64,000 nt of DNA. Source: Sequoia sempervirens. Taxonomy: Eukaryota > Streptophyta > Pinopsida > Cupressales > Cupressaceae. The stretch lies in NCBI GenBank assembly GCA_007258455.2, contig VDFB02275664.1, forward strand, positions 230,449 through 294,448, in the 5' to 3' direction. The notes under the pieces are model-generated. The model was not told the DNA's origin and made no database searches. It worked only from the letters and a program-made list of their open reading frames with translations. Of the stretch, positions 34,454 to 47,104 are shown piece after piece; position 1 is the stretch's first letter, and every line of letters starts with the position of its first letter. The translations under genes and the position numbers were made by a program.

Positions 34454-35839
34454 TGTAGAGAAGGGGTATTCGCTACTCATGGGTCTCTTTATTCTCAAGA
34501 GATTCCCAAGGGGCAAATTGTCCTAAACTACCTCAAGGAACAACGCAAGAGTTCTAGAATCAGAAAGAGCAGGTCACAAAGGTTTTTTGGACAAACTGAT
34601 GAGCTCTCAGCCAAAGGATGACAATGCGGAATACGGACGATAGCGCGGTGTGCTGGTGTCCCAGAGGCACGTTGGCGTCTCGTACAGACCAGAAAGCGAG
34701 TTTATCACAGAGAATACAAAAGTGACTATTTCTACTCTAATTGCTAAAAACCTTAGAGTGTGGGAAAGTAGCAAAGTATAACAAAACTGAAATAAAGAAG
34801 TGTAAATGATAAAGATAAGGAGAAGAAAGAAAGTGTTCACAACCACGCAAGTAATGAAGCCTCCAACATGTGAATATCTTCAATACCTGCATGCGTAAGA
34901 TCTGGAGAAAGTATTGGAGCTGTATAGGGGCTCGCTTCAGTCAAACCCCCATTTTGGTGTTCCCACCTCTACGGATAGCCAAATAGATAGAAAGAAATAA
35001 AGTATGCGATAAGTGATAAAAGCAAAGCTCGCTCGAGGACTTGGAGAACCTTATCACAAATGTAGGTGATAAAAGCAATCCCTGCTCAAGGAGGAGAACC
35101 CGTATCACAAATGTAGATGATAAAAGCAATCCCCGCTCGAGGAGGAGAACCCGTATCACAAAATATAGATGCAATAGATAGGGGATGTGTGAAATCCCAA
35201 GATGCTCGCAAGCACAAGATGAGGGAGATAGAGTTGCAAGCTTAAGGAAGCCAAATAGAGAGAGCAATAGAGCTGCAAGAGCCAAGAGTGTTGCAAAGCG
35301 TGTTGTAAGAGTTTGAGAATGTTGTTGTAACAAGTTGTATCAAGCTATGCAAGCAAAATAGCAAGACCAAAAGAGGAGGAAAAGGCAGGAGCCAAAGCTA
35401 GAGAGAAGCTAGAAGACCAAATGGATTGAAAATATAGCTTTTAAGGAGAGAAGCAAAAAGAAGCTTCTCAGACGGTTACAAGGCATCTCGAGTTGTTACC
35501 ATTGACAAAAGCAGATGACAAGTGGCAAACATGCTCGGAAAGTGTCATTTGAACGTTAAAATGTCGCAAGATTCTAGTAGGACGCACGGTCGTTTGTGTG
35601 GCATGCTAGTGTCCAGACACATCACACTACAAAATGACAAGAATGGGAGAAGCACAAAGTTTGACGCAAAGCTAACGCATGAGGGTAGCTGCTAAAAATG
35701 GGGTGTTGAGCATCCTGAGAGGGCAAAAATGTTGATGCAGGGGCTAAAATGAGCCTACACAAGTTCTAAGGGAGTGGACACTAAAGTGGATGTAAGAATG
35801 TATGTCAAATTGCATGGAGTGCAATTTTACAACATTGCA
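34454..35839 (-). repeat. 3' LTR of element B (left copy)
   Basis: 1,386 bp. Starts TGTAGAG and ends CATTGCA on the plus strand. Pairs along its length with 39759-41165. Confidence 0.9.
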
Positions 35840-35855
35840 TTTTTCCCCCACTTTA
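35840..35855 (-). promoter_or_regulatory. Polypurine tract of element B
   Basis: On the minus strand, aaagtgggggaaaaa directly precedes the 3' LTR start TGCAATG. Confidence 0.75.
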
Positions 35856-36517
35856 GCGGGCATATGAATCTACATGCACGCTAAAGGAAATCCACTAAAC
35901 AAAAATGACATCATTAATGCCAAAATGATACTGTAGAGGACGCAGATAAATTTTTGAACCAAAGAAGCATGCCCCCAGGCTTAAGACCTACAAAACAAAC
36001 ACATTAGACAAGAAAAACTTGCACAAAACAACAATATTAGAACATAAAAAGCCACTACATACAAGGTTAGAACATTAAAACACATACACACAAGCACACA
36101 ACAAACTAAAGGATTTGAGTGAGCAAAGTGAAAGAGACCTCGATGTAAAAGGTTGTATCAATACTATGTGTTGTCCCCAAATTAAGAAATAACACACATA
36201 GAAGAATTCTTAAATGAAGAGAAGAATGCACCCAAAAGTCAGGGAGGCAATCAATATCCAAGAGAGAAAGAGCATATACTCAAGATGAAGAAGATGCAGA
36301 TCTTCGATCTGTATATACAATTGAGAAGAGAAGAGAGAAAAGAATTTAAGAGATAGAAAGGAAAGAAAATTCCAAGAGAGATGGCTCCACAGGTACTCTC
36401 TCTTGAGGAGGTTCGTACAAAAGGACTTCGTAGCTCTGCAGAACTATGAAGTTGATCAAAGTACACCAAAGGCCTGCAAACCACCGATGGACAAATCCTG
36501 GAAGATGAAAGCGTCTC

Positions 36518-36804
36518 ACAGGACCACAAACCTATGAGAAGGCAACCCCCAAGTTCTCTCTCATGAAGGAAGCCTAGTAAAGTAAGCGCTTTACAGGCCC
36601 GCGGACCTGCAAGGAGGCATCCCCCAAGTTTTCTCTCATGAGGGAAACCCAAAGAAGTAAGCGCCTTACATGCCCGCAGACCTGCAAGGAGGTGTCCCCC
36701 AAGTTCTCTCTCATGAGGGAAACCCAAAGAAGCGCCTTATAGGCCCGTAGACCTACAAGGAGGCATCCCCCAAGTGTTCTCTCTCATGAGGGAAACTCGA
36801 AGAA
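36518..36804 (-). repeat. 75-bp tandem repeat, in-frame 25-residue units
   Basis: Four units of about 75 bp (the third and fourth slightly shorter). On the minus strand three read as a repeated peptide beginning LGFPHERELGG and containing ACKAL. The frame 36251-36727 is open, but no family is recognised. It lies between the CHHC-like motif and the polypurine tract, where pol would be expected. A looser 135-bp duplication follows at 36953-37160. Confidence 0.6.
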
Positions 36805-37288
36805 GGGGACTCCGTAGAGTCAAACCGGAAAGCGGCTTTACAAGCGCACTTGCAAAGTGACATGTTAATCCATAGATAAAACATGTCAAAAAACACAAAG
36901 CAGCCATGCAAGAAAACAAGTGGACAATCACGCAGACTGTCAACAAATTAGAGGGCTTTCAAAGGGGTCCCTCGGGAACCCTTCAAAAGAAGAGGGGTCC
37001 ACTCAAGGGATGTGCTATTTGAAAAGTGAGGTCTAGTCAAGCTGCCCCCAAGTTAGACGCTAATGAATTCATTCAAGAGAAAAGCTTTCAAAGGGGGGTC
37101 CCTTGGGAACCCTTAAAAAAAGGGGGGGTCCACTCAAGGGATGCTCCAATTGAAAGACATAGAGAAGAGAGGGGGTCCTTAAAAGGATGCACATCTCCAA
37201 AGCAAGTTATTGCTACCCCCAACATACAGGGGAGGAGAACCATGCAAGATACATTGAACATTCATGGTAGTCGAGGTAGACCTCGATA

Positions 37289-38560
37289 TCACTTGTCATT
37301 TGAAGGAGAGGCAGGTGCATCGGCAAATAAATGAGTGATGGCACTTGAATCAAGAAGTTGTATTTTATCCTTCAAGGCCTTACATTTACTAGTGGAATGG
37401 CTAGGCACTCGATGGAATGTACAGAAAGAATGCTTTACTTTATCATGTTTGTGAGATCTCTTACAAGGAGGAAGAGTAATCAAGCAGGCTTTTAGGAGCC
37501 TCAACAAAATATGTTCTTGCTCAGACAAAGAGTGAGGAGCAGGAAGCAACCCTTTCTCTTGTGGAGAAAAGTTTGACTGCTCACAAGAAGAAGGCACGCA
37601 GATAGAAAACAATGGAGGATCTACATGGAGAGTATTATTCCGACAACGAGGATCATACTCCTCTACGGGATCGACATCACCTTTCCCGACAGGACTACTA
37701 GCATTAACCTCTTTAATAGAAGTGTGATCATCTTCGTTAGAAGGAGGAAGATCGACATCAAGGACATTACAACTGTTGCTCACACTATCCTGCAACGCAA
37801 AAGAATAACCATCTTTGATAGCAGGTGTGGATGATGTTATCGGAAGGACTAAGTGGATCGGGTCGATTTTATGTACTCCAATGAAGGATTCCGTAAAGTC
37901 TAGAGAAATTCAATCATCGCCAAGACATGCATTCTTTGGAGAAGAGGTAGAAGGAGCAAACTTAAGATTTCTTGCTTCAGAAGGATCTTCTTCAGGGACA
38001 TCTATCTCAAGAGTATCCTTTGTAGTAGGTACTGCTGGAGTAAACATCGACTCATTGGAAGATATTGAAGGGATAAGAGTAGGCACAACTGAAAACTGAC
38101 TAGAAGTTGCCATTTCACATAAGTACATAGCCTTAGAGTTAGCCTTGACTATGACTACTTGATTATTGCAAATGAACTTAATAGATTTATGCAAGGTAGA
38201 TGGGACTGCACCCATAGCATGAATCCACAGTCTACCAAGAAGAAGATTATATAGTAACTTTTCTGACATAACATATACAAGGGTGGGTACAGTAATGGAT
38301 CCCAACCTCAAAGGCAAGACTATCGTGCCTAGGGCTTGTCGATTGACATTATCAAACCCACGAATGTCAACAAAAGAAGCATTAAGAGAAGATGAATCAA
38401 TATTTATCTTAGGCAATAGATCAATGCTACATACGTTGAGCGTCGAACTGGGATCCACGAGAGTACGTCTAATGCCAATGCTATTAATATTAACTATAAT
38501 CATTAAAGGATCCGCTTGCTTCTACACTTCCGGAGGCGGGAGTTCGTACAAATAAAACGT
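37289..38560 (-). pseudogene. Inactive aspartic protease and CHHC-like region, element B
   Basis: The frame 37910-38503 (197 codons) aligns with the element A protease: MIIVNINSIGIRRTLVD, then LNVCSIDLL, LLLGRLWIHAMGAVPSTLH and the IKFICNNQV strand. The active site reads LVDPSST instead of LVDNGSA, so the catalytic Gly is lost and the enzyme should be inactive. A TAG (38515-38530 region) interrupts the upstream ELPPPEV phrase. After the stop at 37910 the frame 37289-37795 continues with an acidic linker, a LITLPPCK phrase and SFCTFHRVPSHSTSKCKAL, the CHHC-like gag motif placed after the protease as in element A. No G-patch is visible. Confidence 0.65.
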
Positions 38561-39042
38561 GATATTCTGTGAATCCACACAAATATGAGCCATCAACACA
38601 TTAACATCTGTCATCCTAGCAAAGGCAGGAAAGATGATCTTCTACAATGCTTCCTAGAGCATACCTTGATAAACTAGAGTAGACTGAAGCAAGTCTCATA
38701 GTGAGATCTTAGTCGAAGTAACATGGAGTTGCTCGACAAGATCGTAATCACCAAGTGCTTTAGTTGTAGGTTTAGGAGCTGAAGGAAGACTTGGTTGTTT
38801 ATTCATTTTGTTCTTATAAGTATTGGCTACCGCTCTACAAGAGGGAGCCTTAGAAAGATCAAGGGAATCGCTATCAAATGGGACACCCTCAATAGAACAA
38901 ATCCTTTTAGGAGAAGGACTAGCTAGAGTTAGGTAAATGACCGTCTCTTAGGCCTTTGAGGGGCAACAGAGACATAGATTACATTTACAGAATCATTGCA
39001 ACTAGTAGAATAATTATTCGAAGAAACATTCTCAACATTGAT

Positions 39043-39423
39043 CTAGGGAGAATCAAATGTGGGAGGAGATTCATCATTTGCTAATACATCATCTCTGGAA
39101 GAGAGTGCATTAGAACAAAGATGGGATTCATCATTCACCAATGCAACATCTCTAGAAGAGAGTGCATTGGAATGAAAGGGAGATTCATCATTCACGAATG
39201 CATCATCTCCAAAAGAGAGTGCATTGGAATGAATAGAAGGTAGAGTAACATTGAGAAAGGTATCAATGATTTCATCTTCTTGCAACAAGATATCCTTCAA
39301 AGCAAGAGGAATCTCATGAGAAAGATCAAAGATACAGAGTGACATGGGAAAAGCCAAGTCACTATCACAAGCATGAAATGGAACATCATTAACACTTTTA
39401 ATATAATTAGATAATGAACTCAT
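39043..39423 (-). pseudogene. gag-side fragment of element B with 60-bp repeats
   Basis: A 126-codon frame between the 5' LTR and the protease. Residues from about 62 on contain three 20-residue units built on SNALS-x-D-x-x-x-x-NDES (39060-39240). No known domain. Confidence 0.4.
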
Positions 39424-39738
39424 AAAAAAAGATATTAAAATAATTTTGGTGATAGGACCGAGAAAAATCTAAAATCCAGATTTTTAGATTTTTTTCAGTA
39501 TTTTCTAGGTTCTAGTAATTTGCATTTTCGGAGGTCTTCATAGTGGAATTTAGGGTTGAAACTTGCATTGGTCCCTAAAAACAAGTTGTCGAAATACACT
39601 TTTTTAGGGATTGAATTAGTCCTCTTGGAGACCTTTCCAACGGTATAAAGGATTCTGAATTCCAAGCACTGAGTCAAAAGTTATGACCCCACCAAGTTGG
39701 GGTAAATAAATGCCTAGTTTTTTGAAAAAAATTGTGTT

Positions 39739-39755
39739 TCACGTCAGGTTCACCA
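39739..39755 (-). promoter_or_regulatory. Primer-binding site of element B
   Basis: On the minus strand TGGTGAACCTGACGTGA starts three bases after the LTR end, near-identical to element A. Confidence 0.7.
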
Positions 39756-39758
39756 AAA

Positions 39759-41165
39759 TGTAGAGAAGGGGGATTTGCTACTCATGAGTTTCTTTATTCT
39801 CAATAGATTCCCAAGGGGTGAACTACCCTAAATTGCCTCAATGAACAACGCGAGAGTTCTAGAATCGAAAAGAGCAGGTCACAAAGGTTTTTTGGACAAA
39901 CTGACGAGCTCTTGGCCAAAGGATGGCAACGCGGAATACGGATGAAAGAGTGGCGTGCTAGTGTCCCAGAGGCACACTGGTGTGTTATATGGACCAAAAA
40001 GCGAGTTTATCACAAAGAACACAAAAGCAACTACTTCTACTGAGGCACACTGGTGTGTTATATGGACCAAAAAGCGAGTTTATCACAGAGAACACAAAAG
40101 CAACTACTTCTACTCTGATTGCTAAAATCTTTAGAGTGTGGGAAAGTAGCAAAGTATAACAAAACTGAAATAAAGAATTGTAAATGATAACAATAAGGAG
40201 AAGAAATAAAGTGTTTACAACCACCCAAGTAATGAAGCCTCCAGCACATGAATATCTTCAATACCTACATGCGTAAATTTAGAGAAAGTGTTGGGGCTGT
40301 ATAGACGTTTGCCTCAGTCAAACCCCCATTTTGGTGTTCCCACCTTCACAGACAACCAAATAGATAGAGAAAAATAAAGTATGCAATGAGTGATAAAAGC
40401 AAAACCTGCTCGAGGAGGAGAAGCCGTATCACAAATGTAGGTGATAAAAGCAATCCTTGCTCGAGGAGGAGAACCTGTATCACAAAATATAGATGCAATA
40501 GACAAGGGATGTGTGAAATCCCAGGATGCTCGCAAGCACAAGGTGAGGGAGATAGAGCTGCAAGGCTTAAGGAAGCCAAATGGAGAGAGCAATAGAGTTG
40601 CAAGAGCCAAGAGTGTTGCAAAGCATGTTGTAAGAGCTTGAGATGTTGTAACAAGCTGTATGGAGCTGTGCAAGCCAGATAGCAAGAGAAAGAGAGGAGG
40701 AAAAGGAAGGAGCCAAAGCTAGAGAGAAGCTAGAAGACCAAATGGATTGAAAAGATAGCATTTAAGGAAAGAAGAGAAGCAAAAAGAAGCTTCTTGGACG
40801 ATTACAAGGCATTTTGAGCCGTTACCACCAACAAAAGTAGATGACAAGTGGAAAACATGCTCGGAAACAGTCGCTTGAACGTTAAAATGTCGCAGGATGC
40901 TAGCGCGATGCACAAGCGTTTGTGTGGTGCACTAGTGTCTAGACACATCACACTACAAAATGACAAGAATAGGAGAAGCACAAAGTTTGACGCAAAGCTA
41001 ACGCATGAGGGTAGCTGCTAAAAATGGGGTGCTGAGCATCTTGAGAGGGGAGGAATGTTGATGCAGGGGCTAAAATGAGCCTACACAAGTTCTAAGGGAG
41101 TGGAAACTAAAGTGGATGGAAGAAAGTAAGTGAAATTGCATGGGGTGCAATTTTACGACATTACA
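39759..41165 (-). repeat. 5' LTR of element B (right copy)
   Basis: 1,407 bp. Contains a 73-bp tandem duplication (39969-40041, 40042-40114) absent from the left copy, so it arose after insertion. Numerous other substitutions separate the two LTRs. Confidence 0.9.
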
Positions 41166-41170
41166 TCTTT

Positions 41171-44155
41171 ATTTTGATCATTATTTTTAGCTACAGAAAT
41201 AGCCAGAGCAAGCCGAGGGAGCCATTTGGAAGACTTCACACCACTAGACAAAGGCCAACCGCTACCACCACCAATCACCAACCCCAACCCCTAAGGGTCA
41301 CCTAGAGGCATCACCTCCAAGAGGAGGCGAGGTAGAACATCGTAGTGAAGAAACACTCCGACACCAGAGTGGCGAAAATGAGCTTGGGATCTAGGAGACC
41401 GCAAGCGTCGAGTAGAGAAACTCTAATCACGTCGCCGGCAATGAGGATGAGAATGGTTGCGGGAAGTAGAGCTATCTCGTGGCACCTTGGCCATGGTGCA
41501 TGGTACATTACCCTAATGGTCGAGAAACTCTTGAAGATGTGCAACCTCTAGAGCCACCTTGTTTTCCTGAACTAGAATCTGGAGCATCACATTTGAACAA
41601 TTAGAAGCTTTCATGAAAAGCGAAATAGCACAATCAATAGAGCTATGAGAAAAAATAACATTTCTATCCTTCTATAAGGAAAATAAAATCTCCACCTTGA
41701 AAGCATGTTAAACTTGGGTATATGTGGAAAGGATACAGAGCTAATCCCCCAAATGAACCATGTGTCAGGAAAAGTGTTCTAGCCAAAAGGGGTAGAAGAA
41801 GTCATGAATCCAATTCCACAACTATTGAACACGGTGGAAAAACCAGAAGAGATGCATGAAAGTCTCTAGTTGACCGCAAAATACACAACAAGGGTTCAAA
41901 ATGCCCATATGTCGAAGGCGAGAGCCAATAGGAAAGCCTTGGAAAAGAATACACCAAGCAAAATGGGATAGCTTCAGTTCAATAGCAGTTGACCAAATGT
42001 AAAATTGACATTGCCAAGTAGCCAAAGAAGATTGCAAATTCCACCGATGGTTCAACACAGATACCATAGGGAGGTGCAAAGAAAGCCAATAGCACCCCAA
42101 ACGCAGCTTATAATTGCAAAAAGCAGTGTTTGGGTACTAGTGCCAATCCTTCCACCACAACTTAATTTAATGAACACCAATTTTGTGAAGCATCTCTAGT
42201 GGCAAGGTAGCTAGGAAAAAAAAAGTCTATTGATCTGGTTGTGTGAGCTAAAACTCTGCTTTTAGATCTTCCCAGGAACGAAGATTCATTGCACGGCTCT
42301 AGAAAATAAATCATGGGGAGTGTGGATGCCTATTTTATGAAACCAAGCATAGCTAAAATAAAAGGCCATTCAATGCGGTCATAGGCCTTGGAAAAATCAC
42401 TTTAAGAAAAGGGCCTACTGCTTAGATTGTCGGACCCATTCCATGCCTTCCTAGACCGCAATGATGCTATCCAAGATGAACTTGGATTTGATGAAACCAG
42501 TTTGCTCTTGTCAAACAATGTAAGGTAGCAAGTGTCAAATTTTCAAAGCTAAGGCCTTGGCAATGGTCTTGTAGGAAACATTAAGCAGTGTGATAGGCTG
42601 ACAATTATAGATGTCTTCAGGATCACTAGACTTAGGTATGAATTTGATATTTCCTTTATTGATAAGTTTTCCTAAAGATTGATCATGAAAAGCTTCTAGG
42701 TAGAGCTTATGGAGATCAACACCCACACAAGGCCATAAGGCTTTGTAAAATTCACAAGGAAAACCATCACAACCTGGTGCTTTATCATCAACAATTGAGC
42801 TAACCGCCTCCTTCAGATCCTCCATGGAGAGTAATTGCTCACAAAAAGCATGTTGATCTTATGAAAGCTTACTCTGGACCACCCAGAGGCAATCGTGGAG
42901 AGCATGATCTCTTTTAGGAGAGGCTTCCTTAGCAATGAAAACTTTTTCATAATGGTGAACAAATGCTTGGAGAATGTTTGGTAGCTTTGAGAGCACCGTA
43001 TGGCCTCCCTTGTTTTTTTGGATTCTTGGCACAACGTGATGAGCATGAAGAGCGAGAAAAATTTCTTAGAGGTGGGATCACCTATTTTAAGCCAGTGCAT
43101 TCTAGCTGTGATTTGGGCGAGCATCAACAATCTACTTCTGGTGTCTAAGTTGGGTCACACGAGATTGCAAACTGAGAGAGAAGGGGTTGGTAGAAAGAGT
43201 TGTCGTGGCTCGACAAAGGTTTGAAGCGGTGGCCTCATAGAACCGCTAATGAAAGATGGCAAGTTAGCGGCCATAAATGCGGAGGAAGCGAGCAATGTGT
43301 CAGGTGGCACAATTCCACTAAGCAATCCGCCCATAGTGCTAAGTAGGATGATACTCCAGATTCCAAATCCTATGGATGTGGGCCAACGTGGGTTGATGAC
43401 TTAGCAAGGAAGTATTTAAAAAATTGTGTCTTGGATAGTTGTGCCGACCATAGTTGCCAATTAATAGCAAATTTAATTGGGAAGTGGTTTGAAAAAGTGA
43501 CCTCGGGAAGAGGCATCACTTGAAGAGCTTGACAAGAGGCAAATGAAAAGAAAGTTTATGTTGTAATCATGGCACAATCAAGTCGTTTAACAACTTTGTC
43601 ATTTTTCACCTAAAATTTGCTCCACGTATGTCAAACAACTTGGGGTTGGTAGTGGAAAGAGTTGGGATCAAAGAGCTCCAATTTATTATGCATGTAAAAC
43701 CAAGCCTCTTGCTCGCCAACTGTCCAATGAAAAGGCACCACCCCATCCTTATTAGAGGCCACCTTAACCATCTTAAAATCTCCACACAGAACCCAAGTGG
43801 CAGGTGGCATTGAATTTTGGAGCATACATGCAAATGATCCCAAAAGAATGATTTTTGATTGACACGAGGATCCAAACAAGCCGATGTGTCGGATTAGACC
43901 CATGTTCAACCACACAAGAATGCCATCATGGTGCAAGAAGGGTGACAACCCCTCCATGACTAGAATCATGTTTGGAAGCAAACACCAGGCCATTCGGCCA
44001 AATCACCCAACATGCAATAAAGAGCATGAAAGAAGAAATCTTAACTTCCTGAAGACAAAAACATCAATACCAGAATAATGTTGTTGAGTATCTTGCACAA
44101 AATACTTCCAAGCAAGGTTAGTGAGACCTCAGACATTCCATGACAAAAAGTTCAT
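41171..44155 (-). pseudogene. LINE ORF2: endonuclease, RT fragments, zinc-binding domain
   Basis: On the minus strand it begins near 44155 with MNFLSWNVRGL, the usual start of plant L1 ORF2. Endonuclease landmarks follow (43631-43993: WVLCGDFKMV, GEQEAWFYM, LELFDPN). RT begins at 42535-42825 with DDKAPGCDGFPCEFYKALWP and IKFIPKSSDPEDIYN-QPITLLNVSYK. A further frame keeps QTGFIKSKFILDSIIAV. The catalytic (F/Y)-A-D-D block is not found, implying an internal deletion near 42350. The RT zinc-binding domain is at 41822-42100 (GSRLRHMGILNPCCVFCG, HLFW). Many stops and frameshifts. It nicked DNA and copied LINE RNA in its active ancestor. Confidence 0.75.
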
Positions 44156-44193
44156 GATAGAGAACTTCTTGCATATCATCCTCATCCTCTAAG

Positions 44194-45143
44194 TGCTGAA
44201 TACACCAAATACTGAGACGGGGGGTGAATTAGTATTCTGCTAACACAATTAATTACCAACCATCCAATTATCAATCCACATCTAGCTGCAAAAGTAAACC
44301 AAAACATAAAAGGAATCAAAACACATTGACATTGGAGGACTTTTATGTGGAAAACCCAAAATGGAAAAAACCATGGTGAGGATTAGCTCACAATATATTA
44401 TAACCAGTTACAAGATATTACAGGGTTCACTGCCAGGACTCACTGTTCTTGAAAGGCTCACAACCTGAATACAAAATGGCTTATTTCCAAGATAAAAAAA
44501 GGTATGGCTCACTGCCAAAAGTGAACTAAAAAAGTACACCTTCAAAGTGCAGAGATCAATTCCGGTTTTGGAAAACCAAAATCCTGCTCCAATTGTAGGT
44601 ATACAATTATTATCAGTAACTTCGCACTATTACACTTGTCACATCACTCGCATACCATACTCTATATCCATACTTTCTTCTATCTATCACACACACATAT
44701 ATACACTGCCATATCTTCCTTCATCAATTAGGTCGGCTTAATTGGATGGGAATACACACAAAATGCAAAGTGACTTGTCGGCTTAAATCAAAAGTCTTTT
44801 TGGCACACAAGGCAAATCATAACAAACACAAATTAGGTGGGCCCAGACCTAATAAAGAACACACAAAGGATAAGCAGTTCTTAGCCTTGTCGGCGAAAAG
44901 AAGATCGAACTTCTGTCATTTAGATATCTCAGTTGGATCAACCCAAATTGTTGAAAGCTCATTTATATTTGTAACTAACACTCCTGAGCAACATATCAAA
45001 AACTCAAAATTTCCTTTTACTGAGAGGATTTCCAGATCAAAATACTGGATCAGCATAGACACATAGTTTACTTACCTAGTTACCAACCAGTGTTGGCATT
45101 AATGACAACAAACCCGAAGGTCACCTTCTTCATTCTTCCAACA
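44194..45143 (-). mobile_element. Solo LTR, copia-like, inside the LINE
   Basis: 950 bp with TG/CA ends (minus strand starts TGTTGGAAGAATG) and exact TSD CTAAG (44189-44193, 45144-45148). It falls between LINE ORF1 and ORF2. The motif gtggaaaaccc and the ggggggtgaattag phrase are common in plant copia LTRs; the superfamily is inference. No internal region, so a solo LTR. Confidence 0.75.
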
Positions 45144-45199
45144 CTAAGGAGGAGAAGCAATTATACAAAAAAATTGACGCATTCTGAAAGCCAGGAAAT

Positions 45200-46309
45200 C
45201 CACTTTTGCGTTTCTCAGGAATGTACTCACCATCCTTCGTGCGTTTAGACGAGCTATGAGAACGACGCAAGTTCTATTGCTAAGATGAAAGAATCAAGGC
45301 TGGCTGAGGCATTCAAGCAATACTTTGTTGACTCGGAGCCTTTGAGTCGACGGAATTGTTGATACTCACTTCCCCCTTCAAAGAAGGGTTTGAAACCACA
45401 GTTTGTGGTTGCGTCACAACAACCTTAGTAAGCTTACTTGGCTCATTGCTAGAAGGCTCAACCTTCCCTTTGCGAGCAACTATCGTCTACTTCTCTTATG
45501 GTTTTGAGGTCTCAATAGCCCATGGAGGGTCCAGAGGCTTGGGAAGGGACTTTACCCTTGGCACCACCAGCGGGCAATCCTTAATCTTGTGCTTCGAAGA
45601 TTGGCAACAAAAATAGGTGTCTGGTAAATTCAAATAGAGCACAGGCTGAGTGTGGTGAATGCCACCAACCTAAATATCAATTGTCTCTGAGATCACAAGA
45701 TAAATCCACTTCAACACAGACTCTTTTCTGGGGTCGACCATGGTAAAAATAGTTAGGCTCGACAAAAATAACCTACCCAAGAGATGTAGCAATAGTTGGG
45801 AGAAAATGCCAACAAGGTAGAGGAAGACCCGAAAACTCAAGCCAAATAGGCACTTAGAGTTTTTTGTCATCCGAGACAAAAAAGTCTTGGGACCACAGCT
45901 GAAAAACCAAAAGAGACGATCGGGCATACCAAGGCCCATGTTGGAAGATGCCCTGAACATGATTGGCTTCAACAAAACGAAAAAGAAAAAAATCCTTTGG
46001 TGAGATTTTGGGCCCCATTGAGATGAATCCCATGGGGGGCCAAGACTTGGCAACCCAGTCACAAAGCATACTTTCAAGGGGGACTCTCCCAACAAAATAA
46101 CCTATAAGAGTATGTTGCTCTAACCATTGATAAGTAAAATTAAATTCTGAGGTGGGTAAGACCACATCCGTAGGAGTTTCAGAAGGCATACCTCGTGGAA
46201 TACTTTCGGAATGAATTTCTGAGGTCGCTTGTTCGAAGGAGCCATTGTTCACAAACGCCATACTAACAACACCAATAAAAACTATTGGGTTGAAGCTAGT
46301 CTCGGCCAT
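45200..46309 (-). pseudogene. LINE ORF1, DUF4283-like with zinc knuckle
   Basis: Starts at ATG 46307-46309 (MAETSFNPIVF). The DUF4283-type region reads W-LEQHTLIGYFVGRVPLE, DWVAKSW, DFFLFRF and IFQHGPWYA, the core of plant L1 ORF1 RNA-binding proteins. A stop and frameshift near 45854 move the rest to another frame (45670-46095). A damaged knuckle (FCCQSSKHKIKDCP) follows at about 45590-45630, then a Ser/Lys-rich tail. Confidence 0.7.
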
Positions 46310-46520
46310 TTTAAATAAAATCTCCCACAATGAATGCGGTACGACGCAAGACTACAGTAAAGGAAAAGCCAAGTTACGCAGAAAAAACTCAAAACCTTAC
46401 CCCACATTAATCATAGATTGATACCTTCAAGAAATTTGAAAAGGATACAAATATGGGAAACATTTTACCATGTGTCAAATACAAACACTATTGAAATAAT
46501 CTTTTTTCTGTTCAAAAAGA

Positions 46521-46808
46521 GATACAATGTGTCAAATAGTTTAGCACCCTCAGAAAGAGATAAACTTCATTGTTCAAATGCATACATAATGTGAAATATA
46601 ATCATTGTTTAAGATATTGTCATTAAAGCAGAGGAAGCTTATTTAACATCACATAGAGAAGGGAGATACAATGTGTCAAACAGTTTAGCACCCTCAGAAA
46701 GAGATAAACCTCATTGTTTAAATGCATACATAATGTGAAATATAATCATTGTTTAATATATTGTCATTCAAACAGAGGAAGCTTAGAAGAAATCGCATAA
46801 AGAGGAGA
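46521..46808. repeat. 144-bp tandem duplication
   Basis: 46521-46664 is repeated at 46665-46808 with scattered changes. No coding or element assignment. Confidence 0.7.
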
Positions 46809-46942
46809 TAGATAGTTGGAAGGGGAGTTGCAGCCCCCTTCCTACCTATATTATCTGAGACTAGAGAAGCAAGTGGGCATTTCATGAGAGAGCAACACAT
46901 ATATCATTAGTACAAGTCAAACCAGGGAGTTTCGAAAGGCAG

Positions 46943-47104
46943 ATGGTCAACGAAGGACGAAGGAGCAGAAATAAAATCATAACGATTGGCCAAGCAAAAG
47001 AGCACGATAGGAGTGAAAGGAAGATGATCAATGAAGGACGAAGGAGCAGAAATAAAATCGTAACACAATTGGTCGAGCAAAAGAGCGTGATAGGAGTGAC
47101 TGCC
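46943..47104. repeat. 81-bp tandem duplication
   Basis: 46943-47023 is repeated from 47024, around a ggacgaaggagcagaaataa phrase. The length is a multiple of three and both copies are open on the plus strand, but no protein family is recognised. Confidence 0.65.

Larger units (their letters stand above)
34454..41165 (-). mobile_element. LTR retrotransposon B, Tat/Ogre-like, non-autonomous
   Basis: Two LTRs (34454-35839, 39759-41165) with ends TGTA/TACA (TGCA in the left copy) and an exact TSD TCTTT (34449-34453, 41166-41170). Minus-strand internal content is a protease remnant and a CHHC-like motif. No G-patch, RT or integrase. Polypurine tract and primer site are present. The protease, the phrase ELPP-EV before it and the primer site match element A, so A and B are related although their LTRs differ. 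Confidence 0.9.
34177..46417 (-). mobile_element. L1-type LINE, interrupted by element B and a solo LTR
   Basis: Flanked by 13-bp direct repeats TTGATACCTTCAA (34164-34176 and 46418-46430), the variable-length TSD expected of target-primed reverse transcription. Minus-strand coding runs ORF1 (DUF4283-like), then ORF2 with endonuclease, RT fragments and zinc-binding C-terminus, down to a stop near 34331. After subtracting element B, the solo LTR and one copy of each TSD, about 4.57 kb remains. That is shorter than typical plant L1 units because of internal deletions in the RT. Confidence 0.8.

Noticed and set aside
34941..35333. 130-codon minus-strand frame in the LTR of B, and 40314-40685 in the other LTR
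   Set aside because: The frames are not preserved in the same form in both LTRs and consist of local aggagaacc-type repeats; treated as non-coding LTR sequence.
36251..36727. 158-codon minus-strand frame as a real element B gene
   Set aside because: Half of it is a 75-bp tandem repeat and the remainder has no recognisable domain; listed only as a repeat.
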